This document shows positions 36,369 through 45,602 of a DNA stretch of 64,000 nt, one piece after another. The number at the start of each line of letters is the position of its first letter. Within the stretch, counting starts at the first letter, position 1. The position numbers and the translations under genes were made by a program. The notes under the pieces are model-generated. The model made no database searches. It had not been told where the DNA came from and saw only the letters and a list, made by a program, of their open reading frames with translations. This DNA comes from Novispirillum itersonii subsp. itersonii ATCC 12639 (GTDB lineage: Bacteria > Pseudomonadota > Alphaproteobacteria > Rhodospirillales > Rhodospirillaceae), in NCBI RefSeq assembly GCF_000381985.1, contig NZ_KB907339.1, positions 62,001-126,000 on the forward strand, read 5' to 3'.

Positions 36369-37352
36369 GTGATCACCGATCGTTTCCGTTCGTCCAGCCT
36401 GCTTCCGCTGTTCCGGGGGAATCTGTCCCGGGGGCTGTTGCGGTCCGGCAGCCGCCCTGCGGTTCTTCTGGCGATGGCGCTGATGGTCAGCGGGTGTTCC
36501 TCGGTCGGCGGGGCGTGGGATTCCATGTTCGGCAGTGACGGCGGGTCCTCGCACGGGGCCTCCTCGTCTGCTTCCGGCCCGGTAGACACCACGGTTGACG
36601 GGCTGATTGCCCCGTCTGACCGCCCCGGATATGCCACCGGCAAAGGCCGGAAGGAACCGACCACTGCCCGCGCCCTGACCGAGCCGAAGCCGAAAGCCCA
36701 GCCGGAAGCCCGCACCGCCCCGGCGGCGGAGCCTGCACCCGCGCCCGCTCCGGCCCCTGCGCCCGAGCCTGTTCCGGCTCCGGCCCCCGCGCCGGTGGCT
36801 GAACCCGCCCCGGCACCGGTGCCGCTGACCCCGGAACCGACGCCGGTGGCCCCGGCCCCGCTGATGGGGTCGATGATGGGAAGCCCGTACGGGGATGACA
36901 CCGTGGTGATCGGCGGCGATGGCCGGACCTATGCGCATTCTGCCTCAGCCCTGCCGGATGATGGTTTTGATCCGCTGGCGGCGATCAGCGGGGGTGCCGG
37001 GCAGCTGGTGGCCACCATTCAGTTCGCCAATGGCTCTTCGGTGCTGTCCGGGGTGGATCAGAGTATTCTGCGGCAGGTTGCTGCCCTGCAGAAGCAGCGG
37101 GGGGCGAAGGTGCGGGTGATCGGCCATGCCTCCGGCCGCACCGGGGATATGGATTTTGCCCGCCAGCAGGCGGTTAACCTTGAGGTTTCGCTGCGGCGTG
37201 CGGATGCAGTGGCGCAGGCTCTTGCCGGTTATGGGGTGCCGCGCCGGTCGATTTCCACCGCTGCCGCCGGGGCTGCTGATCCGGTGTATGTGGAAAGCAT
37301 GCCGTCCGGCGAGGCCGGAAACCGCCGGACCGAGATCTATCTGGACTACTAA
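36369..37352 (+). CDS. OmpA-family lipoprotein with Pro/Ala-rich linker
   Basis: Predicted outer-membrane lipoprotein that binds peptidoglycan. The 327-residue product begins with a basic N-region, a hydrophobic stretch and a lipobox LMVSGC, giving acylated C43. A low-complexity linker at 119-165 alternates Pro and Ala with a few Glu, probably spanning the periplasm. The C-terminal OmpA domain (about 225-327) shows IQFANGSSVLSGVDQSIL, VRVIGHASGRTGD and the end GEAGNRRTEIYLDY with the peptidoglycan-binding Arg. Start is GTG at 36369 after TAGGAG; the longer frame would place the signal too far inside. It resembles Pal-like proteins but lies outside any tol-pal cluster. Confidence 0.88.
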   Translation: MITDRFRSSSLLPLFRGNLSRGLLRSGSRPAVLLAMALMVSGCSSVGGAWDSMFGSDGGSSHGASSSASGPVDTTVDGLIAPSDRPGYATGKGRKEPTTARALTEPKPKAQPEARTAPAAEPAPAPAPAPAPEPVPAPAPAPVAEPAPAPVPLTPEPTPVAPAPLMGSMMGSPYGDDTVVIGGDGRTYAHSASALPDDGFDPLAAISGGAGQLVATIQFANGSSVLSGVDQSILRQVAALQKQRGAKVRVIGHASGRTGDMDFARQQAVNLEVSLRRADAVAQALAGYGVPRRSISTAAAGAADPVYVESMPSGEAGNRRTEIYLDY

Positions 37353-37385
37353 GGCGGCAGCGGTCGAAAAAACCTGTCTGTCATC

Positions 37386-37420
37386 GGGGCGTGAACGTCG
37401 GTTCACGCCCCTTTGCTTTT
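37386..37420 (+). terminator. terminator of the OmpA-type lipoprotein gene
   Basis: GGGGCGTGAAC (37386-37396) pairs with GTTCACGCCCC (37401-37411), followed by TTTGCTTTT. Confidence 0.88.
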
Positions 37421-37725
37421 GGTTCTCCTGCGGTTTTTAGTTTCGCCCTGTTGCCGGAGGGGCGAAAAACCGGTGGATTGCGGTGAATTTGATAAAATAG
37501 CAATCCTATGCGATGGTTTTGCATATTTTATGAATATTATTCCAAATTAAGGCATTTCAGTTCATTCGTGTGGAATGATCTGCGGCAAACCAGAGGGTTT
37601 TGCCGAAACAAACTGTCGCATTTGCCCGGCAGCCGGGGTAAACAGACCGATGGCCCCTGCCGTGAGTGTTGCGGGCCGTCAGCAATTGTGCTGTTTGTTT
37701 AACCCCTCTGTCTCGGGAAAATATC
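37421..37725 (+). promoter_or_regulatory. upstream region of the alaC-like aminotransferase
   Basis: AT-rich, no gene. GGATTGC (37475-37481) and GCAATCC (37500-37506) form a perfect seven-base dyad around TTTGATAAAAT, a likely -10 region, so it may be an operator. A stem TTTCGCCC/GGGCGAAA (37441-37467) and a hairpin around 37583-37605 are also present. No SAM, SAH or T-box riboswitch features were recognised. Confidence 0.45.
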
Positions 37726-38964
37726 ATGGAACAGGAATTCCATCGTATTAAGCGTCTGCCGCCGTACGTCTTCGCTGAAGTCAACGCGATGAAGGCACGC
37801 GCCCGAGCTGCCGGCGAAGACATCATCGACCTCGGCATGGGGAACCCCGATCAGCCCACCCCGCAGCACATCGTTGATAAGCTGGCGGAAGCCGCTGCCA
37901 ATCCGCGGGCCCACGGATATTCCACCTCCAAGGGGATTCCCGGGCTGCGCAAGGCCCTCTGCGGGTATTACGAGCGCCGCTTTAATGTGACGCTGGACCC
38001 GGAGACCGAGGTGATCGCCACCCTGGGCTCCAAGGAAGGTCTGGCCAATCTGGCGCAGGCGATCACCAGCCCCGGTGACATCATCATGTCACCGAACCCC
38101 AGCTACCCGATCCATGCCTTTGGCTTTATCATCGCCGGTGGCTCCGTGCGGTCGATCCCGGCTGCCCCGAATGAAGACTTTCTGCGGGCGCTTGACCGTG
38201 GGGTGCGCCACAGTGTGCCCAAGCCGGTGGCGGTGATCGTCAACTTCCCGTCCAACCCGACGGCGATGGTGGCGGATCTGGCCTTTTATAAGGAAATCGT
38301 TGATTTCTGCCGCCAGCACGAAATCTATGTGCTGTCCGATATCGCGTACTGCGAAATCTACTTCGACGACAATCCGCCGCCGTCGATCCTGCAGATTCCG
38401 GGGGCCAAGGATGTGGCGGTTGAATTCTCCTCCATGTCCAAAAGCTACAATATGGCGGGCTGGCGCGTCGGCTTTGCGGCGGGCAACCGCCGCCTGATCT
38501 CGGCACTGGCACGGGTGAAGAGCTATGTCGATTACGGGGCGTTCACCCCGATTCAGGTGGCGGCCAGCGCGGCGCTGAACGGCCCGCAGGATTGCGTTGA
38601 ACAGATCCGCAATACCTATAAAGAGCGCCGCGACGTGCTGATTGAAGGCCTGCACCAGATGGGCTGGATGGTTCCGCCGCCCCCGGCGTCGATGTTTGCC
38701 TGGGCCCCGATCCCGCCGGCATTCCAGCATCTCGGGTCGGTGGAATTTGCCAAGCTGCTGATGCGTGAGGCCAAGGTGGCGGTGGCCCCGGGGCTTGGCT
38801 TCGGCGAGCAGGGTGACAGTCACGTCCGTATCGGTCTGGTGGAAAACAAGCACCGGATCCGTCAGGCCCTGCGTAATATCAAGGGCTTCTTCCAGAACTA
38901 CGATCAGGTTCTGGCCAATTCCGAAGAGCATCGTCTTAAAGCGAACGAGTGGTGGGTGAAGTGA
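37726..38964 (+). CDS. class I/II PLP aminotransferase, AlaC-like
   Basis: A 412-residue fold-type I aminotransferase, closest in pattern to AlaC (glutamate-pyruvate) and LL-diaminopimelate-like enzymes. It has GMGNPDQPTPQHIV near the start, the PLP-phosphate region GSKEGLANL, NFPSNPTA, the Schiff-base Lys in SSMSKSYNMAGWRVGF, and a C-terminal carboxylate Arg in SHVRIGLVEN. ATG 37726 begins MEQEFHRIKRLPPYVF. The hom gene overlaps its stop, so the two are translationally coupled. That context suggests a role in the aspartate-family or alanine pathway. Confidence 0.9.
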   Translation: MEQEFHRIKRLPPYVFAEVNAMKARARAAGEDIIDLGMGNPDQPTPQHIVDKLAEAAANPRAHGYSTSKGIPGLRKALCGYYERRFNVTLDPETEVIATLGSKEGLANLAQAITSPGDIIMSPNPSYPIHAFGFIIAGGSVRSIPAAPNEDFLRALDRGVRHSVPKPVAVIVNFPSNPTAMVADLAFYKEIVDFCRQHEIYVLSDIAYCEIYFDDNPPPSILQIPGAKDVAVEFSSMSKSYNMAGWRVGFAAGNRRLISALARVKSYVDYGAFTPIQVAASAALNGPQDCVEQIRNTYKERRDVLIEGLHQMGWMVPPPPASMFAWAPIPPAFQHLGSVEFAKLLMREAKVAVAPGLGFGEQGDSHVRIGLVENKHRIRQALRNIKGFFQNYDQVLANSEEHRLKANEWWVK

Positions 38965-40265
38965 ACAGCGTTGCCAAAAACCCCCTGAAAGTCGCCGTCG
39001 CCGGTCTGGGCACGGTGGGCGCCGAAACGGTCAAGGTTCTGCAGAAGCAGGCGAATCTGATGGCGGCCCGCTATGGTCGAACTATTAAGGTGGTCGCGGT
39101 GTCGGCCCGGTCCCGGCGGGACCGGGGCTTCGCCATGGACGGCATCGACTGGTACGATGATCCGGTGCTGATGGCATCTTCTGCTGACGCTGATGTGGTG
39201 TGCGAGCTGATCGGCGGCTCTGACGGGGTGGCTAAGGCCGTGGTCGAAGCGGCTCTGGCTGCCGGGCGCCACGTGGTCACCGCCAACAAGGCGCTGCTGG
39301 CCCATCACGGTGTGGCCCTTGCGAAGACCGCTGAAAGCAAGGGGCTGACCCTTGGGTTCGAGGCGGCGGTGGCCGGGGGCATCCCGATCATCAAGGCCCT
39401 GCGCGAAGGTTTGGCCGGAAACACCATCGGCCGCGTTTACGGCATCATGAACGGGACGTGTAATTACATCCTGACCACGATGCGCGAGACCGGGCGGGAT
39501 TTCGCCGACGTTCTGGCCGATGCCCAGCGTCTCGGCTATGCCGAAGCTGATCCGTCGTTCGACGTTGACGGGGTGGATACCGCGCACAAGCTGTCGCTGC
39601 TGACCAGCCTTGCCTTCGGGACGCAGGTTGACTTTGACAGCATCCATATCGAAGGCATCCGCCACGTTTCGGCGACCGACATCGCTTTTGCCGAAGAGCT
39701 GGGCTACCGGATCAAGCTGCTGGGCATTGCCCGCAAGACTGCCTCCGGCGCCATTGAGCAGCGGGTGCATCCGTGCATGGTCCGTAAGGACGAACCGATC
39801 GCCACCGTCGAAGGGGTGTTCAACTCCGTCGTGGTGGAAGGTGATTCCGTTGGCCGGTCGGTTTCGATCGGACGGGGCGCCGGGGCCGGTCCCACCGCGT
39901 CGGCGGTGGTGGCAGACCTGATCGATATCGTTGCCAACCGTCAGACCCCGACCTTCGGGATTCCGGCAGACCTGCTGGAACCGCTGCCCGCGTGGTCGAT
40001 GGATCAGCATGTCGGTGCCTATTACATCCGCCTGATGGTCGAAGACCATCCGGGTGTATTCGCCGATATCGCCGCGGCGCTGCGGGACTCCGACGTGTCG
40101 ATGGAGGCGGTGATCCAGCGGGGCCGTTCGCCGGATGAGGTGGTGCCGGTGGTGCTGACCCTGCACGAGACCGAAGAGGTGCGGCTGAATGATGCGTTGC
40201 AGCGGATTTCGGCCATTGCCGCAGTGGTCGAGCCGCCGCGCGTCATCCGTATCGAAACCCTGTGA
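38961..40265 (+). CDS. hom: homoserine dehydrogenase
   Basis: NAD(P)H-dependent reduction of aspartate semialdehyde to homoserine, toward threonine and methionine. The 434-residue product has a Rossmann start VAVAGLGTVGAETV, the catalytic-domain motifs ANKALLAHHG, EAAVAGGIPIIKAL and GIMNGTCNYIL, and a C-terminal ACT domain (YYIRLMVEDHPGVFADIAAAL) for feedback control by threonine. The start is taken at GTG 38961, whose GTGA overlaps the stop of the aminotransferase; GTGs at 38949 and 38952 are alternatives. A strong terminator follows the stop. Confidence 0.96.
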   Translation: MNSVAKNPLKVAVAGLGTVGAETVKVLQKQANLMAARYGRTIKVVAVSARSRRDRGFAMDGIDWYDDPVLMASSADADVVCELIGGSDGVAKAVVEAALAAGRHVVTANKALLAHHGVALAKTAESKGLTLGFEAAVAGGIPIIKALREGLAGNTIGRVYGIMNGTCNYILTTMRETGRDFADVLADAQRLGYAEADPSFDVDGVDTAHKLSLLTSLAFGTQVDFDSIHIEGIRHVSATDIAFAEELGYRIKLLGIARKTASGAIEQRVHPCMVRKDEPIATVEGVFNSVVVEGDSVGRSVSIGRGAGAGPTASAVVADLIDIVANRQTPTFGIPADLLEPLPAWSMDQHVGAYYIRLMVEDHPGVFADIAAALRDSDVSMEAVIQRGRSPDEVVPVVLTLHETEEVRLNDALQRISAIAAVVEPPRVIRIETL

Positions 40266-40272
40266 TGATTGG

Positions 40273-40310
40273 GCCGGATCGGGGCAGGACACGCCCCGGT
40301 CCGGCTTTTT
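40273..40310 (+). terminator. hom terminator
   Basis: Thirteen-base stem 40273-40285 / 40293-40305 with one wobble, followed by TTTTT. It separates hom from glpX. Confidence 0.93.
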
Positions 40311-40406
40311 CTGTGCTTGCGGCCTGTTCGCGCAGCCTGTAAATGCCGTCCCGCAGGCACCTTAAGACCAACCAGAGATAACAAGCTCGTACTGAAGGGG
40401 ATCTCC

Positions 40407-41399
40407 ATGTCCGACCAGACCGAAACCAATCTGCTGGAACGCAATCTGGCGCTGGAAATGTGCCGCGTGACCGAAGCGGCGGCGCTGGCATCGTCACTGT
40501 GGATGGGCCGTGGGGATGAGAAGGCCGCCGATCAGGCCGCCGTGGACGCCATGCGCCGCGCCCTGAATGCCCTGAACATCGACGGTACCGTGGTGATCGG
40601 GGAAGGGGAACGTGACGAAGCCCCGATGCTCTACATCGGTGAGAAGGTCGGCTCCGGCAGCGGCCCGAAGGTTGATATCGCCCTTGATCCGCTGGAAGGC
40701 ACCACCATCACCGCCACCGGCGGCCCCAACGCGCTGGCCGTGGTTGCCTGCGCTGAAAAGGGCGGATTCCTGAATGCACCGGACGTCTACATGGATAAGA
40801 TCGCCGTCGGCGGCGGTCTGCCGGACGGGGTGGTCGATCTGGATAACAGCGTCGATACCAACCTGAAGAATCTCGCTGCTGCCAAGAATGCCGAAATCTC
40901 CGACCTGCTGGTCTGCATTCTCAACCGTCCGCGCCATGAAGAGCTGATCGCCCGCGTGCGGGAAGCCGGGGCCCGCATCATGCTGATCCCCGATGGCGAC
41001 GTTTCGGGCGTTATCGCCACCTCGACCCCGGAGTCGGGCGTGGACCTTTACATCGGCTCCGGCGGTGCCCCGGAAGGCGTGCTGGCGGCTGCGGCGCTGC
41101 GCTGCATCGGCGGGCAGATGCAGGGCCGTCTGCTGTTCCGGAATGATGACGAGCGTGGCCGGGCCGAGCGTTGGGGGATCAAGGACCTCAGCCGTAAGTA
41201 CACCCTGCATGACATGGCCCGTGGTGACGTGATGTTCGCGGCTTCGGGCGTGACCGACGGGGCGATGCTGCGCGGTGTCCGCCGCTGGCACAACGGGGCC
41301 AAGACCCATTCGCTGGTCATGCGGTCCAAGTCCGGCACCGTGCGGTGGATCGAAGCCCAGCATAACTTTGACCGCAAGGTCATGCTGCCGAAGGTCTGA
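40407..41399 (+). CDS. glpX: class II fructose-1,6-bisphosphatase
   Basis: Mg/Mn-dependent gluconeogenic phosphatase, also able to act on sedoheptulose bisphosphate in some bacteria. The 330-residue product starts MSDQTETNLLERNLALEM and carries VIGEGERDEAPMLYIGE and DIALDPLEGTT, which hold the metal-binding acidic residues, and IGSGGAPEGVLAAAAL. AAGGGGATCTCC precedes the ATG. RecJ follows 23 bases later. The order aminotransferase, hom, glpX, recJ is common in related alphaproteobacteria. Confidence 0.97.
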   Translation: MSDQTETNLLERNLALEMCRVTEAAALASSLWMGRGDEKAADQAAVDAMRRALNALNIDGTVVIGEGERDEAPMLYIGEKVGSGSGPKVDIALDPLEGTTITATGGPNALAVVACAEKGGFLNAPDVYMDKIAVGGGLPDGVVDLDNSVDTNLKNLAAAKNAEISDLLVCILNRPRHEELIARVREAGARIMLIPDGDVSGVIATSTPESGVDLYIGSGGAPEGVLAAAALRCIGGQMQGRLLFRNDDERGRAERWGIKDLSRKYTLHDMARGDVMFAASGVTDGAMLRGVRRWHNGAKTHSLVMRSKSGTVRWIEAQHNFDRKVMLPKV

Positions 41400-41422
41400 T
41401 CACGGCACAGGCGGTAACAACC

Positions 41423-43201
41423 ATGACGGCAGGATCCTTCCTTTCGGTGGATCACTCCTACGGCGGGCGGCGCTGGGTGCTGCGCGCCGGGGATGAGCGG
41501 CAGGCGATGACGATGAGTCAGCGCCTCGGCCTGCCGGAAATTGTCGGGCGGGTGCTGGCAGCCCGTGGGGTTTCCCCCGACGAGGCTGACCGGTTCCTGT
41601 CCCCGACCCTGAAAGAGCTGCTGCCCGATCCGTCCCATCTGCGGGATATGGACCGGGCGGTGCAGCGTCTGGTTCAGGCTCTGAAAGAAGACGAGACCAT
41701 CGCCGTCTTCGGGGATTATGACGTGGACGGGGCGACGTCTTCCGCCCTGCTGATGCGGTTTCTGCGGGCGGCGGGGGCCGATCCGGTCCTGTATATTCCT
41801 GACCGCATGACCGAAGGCTATGGCCCGAATGCCCCGGCCCTGCTCAGCCTGCGGGAGCGTGGTGCCTCTGTCGTCATTACGGTGGACTGCGGGATCACAG
41901 CCTTTGTGCCCTTGCAGGCGGCGGCGGATGCCGGGCTGGATGTGATTGTCGTTGACCATCATGAGGCGGAGCCCCGTCTGCCCGCGGCAGCGGCGGTGAT
42001 CAACCCCAAGCGTCTTGATGACGCCAGCCCGCATAAGCACATGGCGGCGGTGGGGGTGGCCTTTCTGCTGGTGGTGGCGGTCAACCGTGCCCTGCGGGCG
42101 ATGGGCTGGTTTGGGCCGCACCGGGCCGAACCCAACCTGATGGACTGGCTGGATATCGTCGCGCTGGGCACCGTCTGCGATGTGGTGCCGCTGACCGGGG
42201 TGAACCGGGCGCTGGTCACACAGGGCCTGAAGGTGATGGCCCGGCGGGGGAACCCGGGGATTGCCGCCCTGTCGGATGTGGCCGGAATCAAAGAACGGCC
42301 GGACGCCTATCACCTTGGCTATGTGCTGGGGCCACGGGTCAATGCCGGGGGGCGGGTCGGTCAGTCTGATCTGGGCAGCCGCCTGCTGTGGACGGACAGC
42401 GCGGAAGAAGCCGTCGCGCTGGCCCTGCGTCTGCACGAATACAACCTCGACCGTCAGGAGATTGAGGCGGCGGTGCTGTTCGAGGCCATCGAGCAGGCCG
42501 AGAGTGCCGCCGATGACGGATCGCCTCTGATTATGGTTTCGGGGGAAAACTGGCACCCCGGCGTGATCGGCATTGTCGCCAGCCGCCTGAAGGAGCGCTA
42601 TGCCCGCCCGGCCTGCGTGGTGGCCCTGGATGGGGGACTGGCCAAGGGGTCTGGCCGGTCAGTGGCCGGTCTTGATCTGGGGCGGGCGGTGATTGCCGCC
42701 CGTGAGGCCGGGTTGCTGGAGGCCGGTGGCGGCCATGCAATGGCAGCCGGGTTCTCGCTGAAGCCGGAGAAACTGCCGGAATTCCGGGCTTTTCTGGCCG
42801 AGCGGTTGCGCAACCAGCTTGATGGCGGTGATCTGAGCCCGACGCTGGAAGTGGATGGAGCAGTGGCCCTGTCCGGTGTGACGCCGGATCTTCTGGGTCT
42901 GATTGACCGGGTCGGCCCGTTCGGGGCCGGGAATGAACAGCCGCGTTTTGTGATCCCCAATGTCCGGGTCGGCAAGGCTGATGTGGTTGGCAGCGGCCAT
43001 GTCCGTGCCTTCCTGACCACCCCCGGCGGCGGACGGCTGAAGGCGATTGCTTTCAAATGTGTGGATACAGACCTTGGTGTGGCCCTGCTGGGCTCGGCGG
43101 GGATGGCGATGCACGTTGCCGGCACGCTGCGTCTGGATACCTGGAATGGTCGCAATGAATGCCAGCTGGTGATCGACGACGCTGCCCCGGTCACCCCGTA
43201 A
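41423..43201 (+). CDS. recJ: single-stranded-DNA-specific exonuclease RecJ
   Basis: 5'-3' exonuclease acting on single-stranded DNA in recombination and repair. The 592-residue product has the DHH motifs AVFGDYDVDGATSSALL and VVDHHEA, the middle LGPRVNAGGRVG, the DHHA1 domain with HPGVIGIVASRLKERY and GGGHAMAAGFSL, and a C-terminal OB domain. Start ATG 41423 is 23 bases after glpX, implying an operon. A later ATG at 41510 is less likely since it would remove conserved N-terminal residues. Confidence 0.97.
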   Translation: MTAGSFLSVDHSYGGRRWVLRAGDERQAMTMSQRLGLPEIVGRVLAARGVSPDEADRFLSPTLKELLPDPSHLRDMDRAVQRLVQALKEDETIAVFGDYDVDGATSSALLMRFLRAAGADPVLYIPDRMTEGYGPNAPALLSLRERGASVVITVDCGITAFVPLQAAADAGLDVIVVDHHEAEPRLPAAAAVINPKRLDDASPHKHMAAVGVAFLLVVAVNRALRAMGWFGPHRAEPNLMDWLDIVALGTVCDVVPLTGVNRALVTQGLKVMARRGNPGIAALSDVAGIKERPDAYHLGYVLGPRVNAGGRVGQSDLGSRLLWTDSAEEAVALALRLHEYNLDRQEIEAAVLFEAIEQAESAADDGSPLIMVSGENWHPGVIGIVASRLKERYARPACVVALDGGLAKGSGRSVAGLDLGRAVIAAREAGLLEAGGGHAMAAGFSLKPEKLPEFRAFLAERLRNQLDGGDLSPTLEVDGAVALSGVTPDLLGLIDRVGPFGAGNEQPRFVIPNVRVGKADVVGSGHVRAFLTTPGGGRLKAIAFKCVDTDLGVALLGSAGMAMHVAGTLRLDTWNGRNECQLVIDDAAPVTP

Positions 43202-43325
43202 GACTGCCCTTAACAACTGCGTGAGCGGCTGTTTCCGGGCTGGGCATTGTCTCTGCCTCTACGTATGGTGATCCGGCACCGTGATCTGTCGGTCCGGTGA
43301 GATTCTCTGCGGGGGCAGGCTGATT

Positions 43326-44807
43326 ATGGCGTTACCGGCTGAATTTTATGACCGTCTGTATCGGGTGGCGTTCCGGCAGGGGGTTTCCCCGCAGGATGCG
43401 CAGGCCTTTACACAGGCATACAGCACTCTGTCACCGTTGGAAGCGGCGCGGATCAACCCGCCGCTGCTGGCCCGCAAGGCAGGGCTGGCGGACGATACGG
43501 CGTTGACCCTGCTGATTGCCGGGGCCCGCGAAGGCCTGTTCAGCTTCGAATGGGGGCTGGTCTGTCCCGGTTGCGGCAGCTTTGCCCATACCATGGACAC
43601 GATTTCCGGCGTGACCGATGATTTCCACTGTGGTTTCTGCGACAACACCACCACCACGACACTCGATGAAACGGTGGAAGTGACGTTTGCCTGCCCCAGT
43701 AACAGTTTTGATCCGCTTGCGGATCTGCATGACCATGTCTGCTATCACACCTCGCAGAGCTATCCTTATCAAACGGAACTGGCCGCCTATCACCAGCGGA
43801 ATACCGTTGCCGAGGCCCGGATTGACCCCGGCCAGACAGTCGATCTGACGTTTACGGCACAGCCGGGGCAGGATTACCGCCTGATTTCGCTGGAATCCCA
43901 CGCTTCCCGCACGCTGTATACGACGGCAGACGGTGCCGCGACGCTGGATGTGGTGGTGGATGGCAGCGGCTTCTGTGGCCCCGGCCCGTCTCTGGGGGCC
44001 GGTCCGGTCCGGCTGGGGGTGACCAATCATTGCGAAGACCGGATCTGGGTACAGGTGATCCGCCGTGTTCCGCAGGAGATTGCCGCCTATTCTGCCGACG
44101 GGCGTCCGCCGCAGCCGCGCCTGAGCGGGAAGAACCTGCTGACCAATCAGGTTTTCCGTGATCTGTTTGGTATTCAGGAGCTGATCCCCGATCTGCACAT
44201 CCGGGTACAGGCGATCACGCTGCTGTTCACCGATCTCAAAGGCTCGACCGAGCTGTACGACCGGGCGGGTGATCTGCCTGCCTATGATCTGGTGCAGAAG
44301 CATTTTCAGGTTCTGCGGCAGGCGGTACAGGCCCATTCCGGGGCGATTGTTAAAACCATGGGCGATGCCATCATGGCGGCCTTTCCCGACCCGGCGCAGG
44401 CCGTCCGGGCCGGCATGGCGATGATGGAGGGCATCCGCGCCCTGTCAGAAGACTGGAAGCCGGAACAGCCGGGTCTGAAGGTTGGCCTGCATACCGGCCC
44501 GGCCCTGACCGTCAACACCGGGGGGGCGCTGGATTTCTTCGGTCAGACCGTCAATATTGCCGCCCGGGTGCAGGGGCTGGCAGAGGCGGGGGAAATCGTG
44601 CTCAGCACGGCAGTGCAGGCCGCCACCCCGGAGGTGACCGCGCTGCTGACGGCAGGGGGGTATCACCTCAGCCCGGAAACGTCGCGCCTGAAGGGCGTGG
44701 CACAGGCCCATGGCGTGCTGCGCTGCCGCCCCGGCGGAGCGCCTGTGGCGTTGGGGGCGGCAGGCTCACGGAAAGGCTTTTTCAGCCGGCTTCTGCAAGG
44801 AAAGTAA
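43326..44807 (+). CDS. DUF5939 domain-containing class III adenylate/guanylate cyclase
   Basis: A 493-residue soluble cyclase. The N-terminal two-thirds is a DUF5939-type region with a Cys pair set resembling a zinc ribbon (LVCPGCGSF, then FHCGFCDN) and a beta-rich part. The catalytic domain begins near residue 300: LLFTDLKGSTELYD carries the first metal Asp, VKTMGDAIMAAF the base-selecting Lys and second Asp, and FGQTVNIAARVQGLA the Asn and Arg for the transition state. The enzyme therefore looks active and, from the Lys, probably makes cAMP. Start ATG 43326. Its stop overlaps the convergent hydrolase by 26 bases. The N-terminal sensor's ligand is unknown. Confidence 0.9.
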   Translation: MALPAEFYDRLYRVAFRQGVSPQDAQAFTQAYSTLSPLEAARINPPLLARKAGLADDTALTLLIAGAREGLFSFEWGLVCPGCGSFAHTMDTISGVTDDFHCGFCDNTTTTTLDETVEVTFACPSNSFDPLADLHDHVCYHTSQSYPYQTELAAYHQRNTVAEARIDPGQTVDLTFTAQPGQDYRLISLESHASRTLYTTADGAATLDVVVDGSGFCGPGPSLGAGPVRLGVTNHCEDRIWVQVIRRVPQEIAAYSADGRPPQPRLSGKNLLTNQVFRDLFGIQELIPDLHIRVQAITLLFTDLKGSTELYDRAGDLPAYDLVQKHFQVLRQAVQAHSGAIVKTMGDAIMAAFPDPAQAVRAGMAMMEGIRALSEDWKPEQPGLKVGLHTGPALTVNTGGALDFFGQTVNIAARVQGLAEAGEIVLSTAVQAATPEVTALLTAGGYHLSPETSRLKGVAQAHGVLRCRPGGAPVALGAAGSRKGFFSRLLQGK

Positions 44808-45567
44808 GCAGATGTTCGGTGAAGGCGGCGGGCTGCTCGGCATGGGGCCAGTGGCCGCAGCCATCCATCACCGTCAGGGTATGATCCAGAAACAGCCGCT
44901 GCATCGCCGGGGCAGCGTCGGGCTTTACATAGTCTGAGGCCCCACCGGCCAGAAACAGGGTCGGGTTGCCGAAGGGCTCCATGGTGGCTTCCAGCGGGAA
45001 GTCCATCAGATTACCCATGTTTTCCCCCAGTGCCGCCAGATTGATCTGCCATTCCAGATGCCCGGTTGTCTCGTTCTGCACCAGATTCTGCATCAGGAAT
45101 TTGCGGATGGCATCAAGGGGGATGGCATCCGTCAGCTCGGCTTCAACTTCTGCCCGGCGGCTGAAGCGGGTCAGGTCTACGCCCTGCATGGCGCGGATGT
45201 AAGACAGGTGTTCCCGCCCGGTGTAGCTGACCGGGGCAATATCGATCACCATCAGCGCATCGACTTTGTCGCCGTGGTTCAAGGCCAGCTGCATGGCGGT
45301 CTTGCCCCCCATGGAATGCCCGAGGACCAGCGCGGAGGCCATGCCCTGCGCCTCCATCCAGTCCCGCACCGCGTCGGCCATCTGCGGGTAAGTGACGGAC
45401 TCAATCCACGGGCTGCGGCCATGATTGGGCAGGTCAAGCGCATAGACCCGGTAGCTGTTGGCAAGGCGCTTGGCGATGGCCCCCCAGTTGCGTCCCGATC
45501 CGAACAGGCCATGCAGAATCAGCAGCGGCTGGCCGTGGTCTCCGGTCTGGATATGGGCGAGGGGCAT
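44782..45567 (-). CDS. alpha/beta-fold hydrolase (YbfF-like)
   Basis: A 261-residue esterase-type hydrolase. The oxyanion region is LLILHGLFGSGRNW, the nucleophile elbow GHSMGGKTAM, the Asp lies after the cap, and the catalytic His is in MDGCGHWPHAEQP. It resembles YbfF, an acyl-CoA or ester hydrolase. AAGGACCTGACG precedes the ATG at 45567; the long frame upstream overlaps the DUF1489 gene and is discarded. It is the last gene of the yaaA-DUF1489-hydrolase operon. Its end overlaps the cyclase gene on the other strand. Confidence 0.92.
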   Translation of the reverse strand: MPLAHIQTGDHGQPLLILHGLFGSGRNWGAIAKRLANSYRVYALDLPNHGRSPWIESVTYPQMADAVRDWMEAQGMASALVLGHSMGGKTAMQLALNHGDKVDALMVIDIAPVSYTGREHLSYIRAMQGVDLTRFSRRAEVEAELTDAIPLDAIRKFLMQNLVQNETTGHLEWQINLAALGENMGNLMDFPLEATMEPFGNPTLFLAGGASDYVKPDAAPAMQRLFLDHTLTVMDGCGHWPHAEQPAAFTEHLLTFLAEAG

Positions 45568-45602
45568 CGTCAGGTCCTTCTGTCGCGGCAGGTGAGAAAA
45601 AA

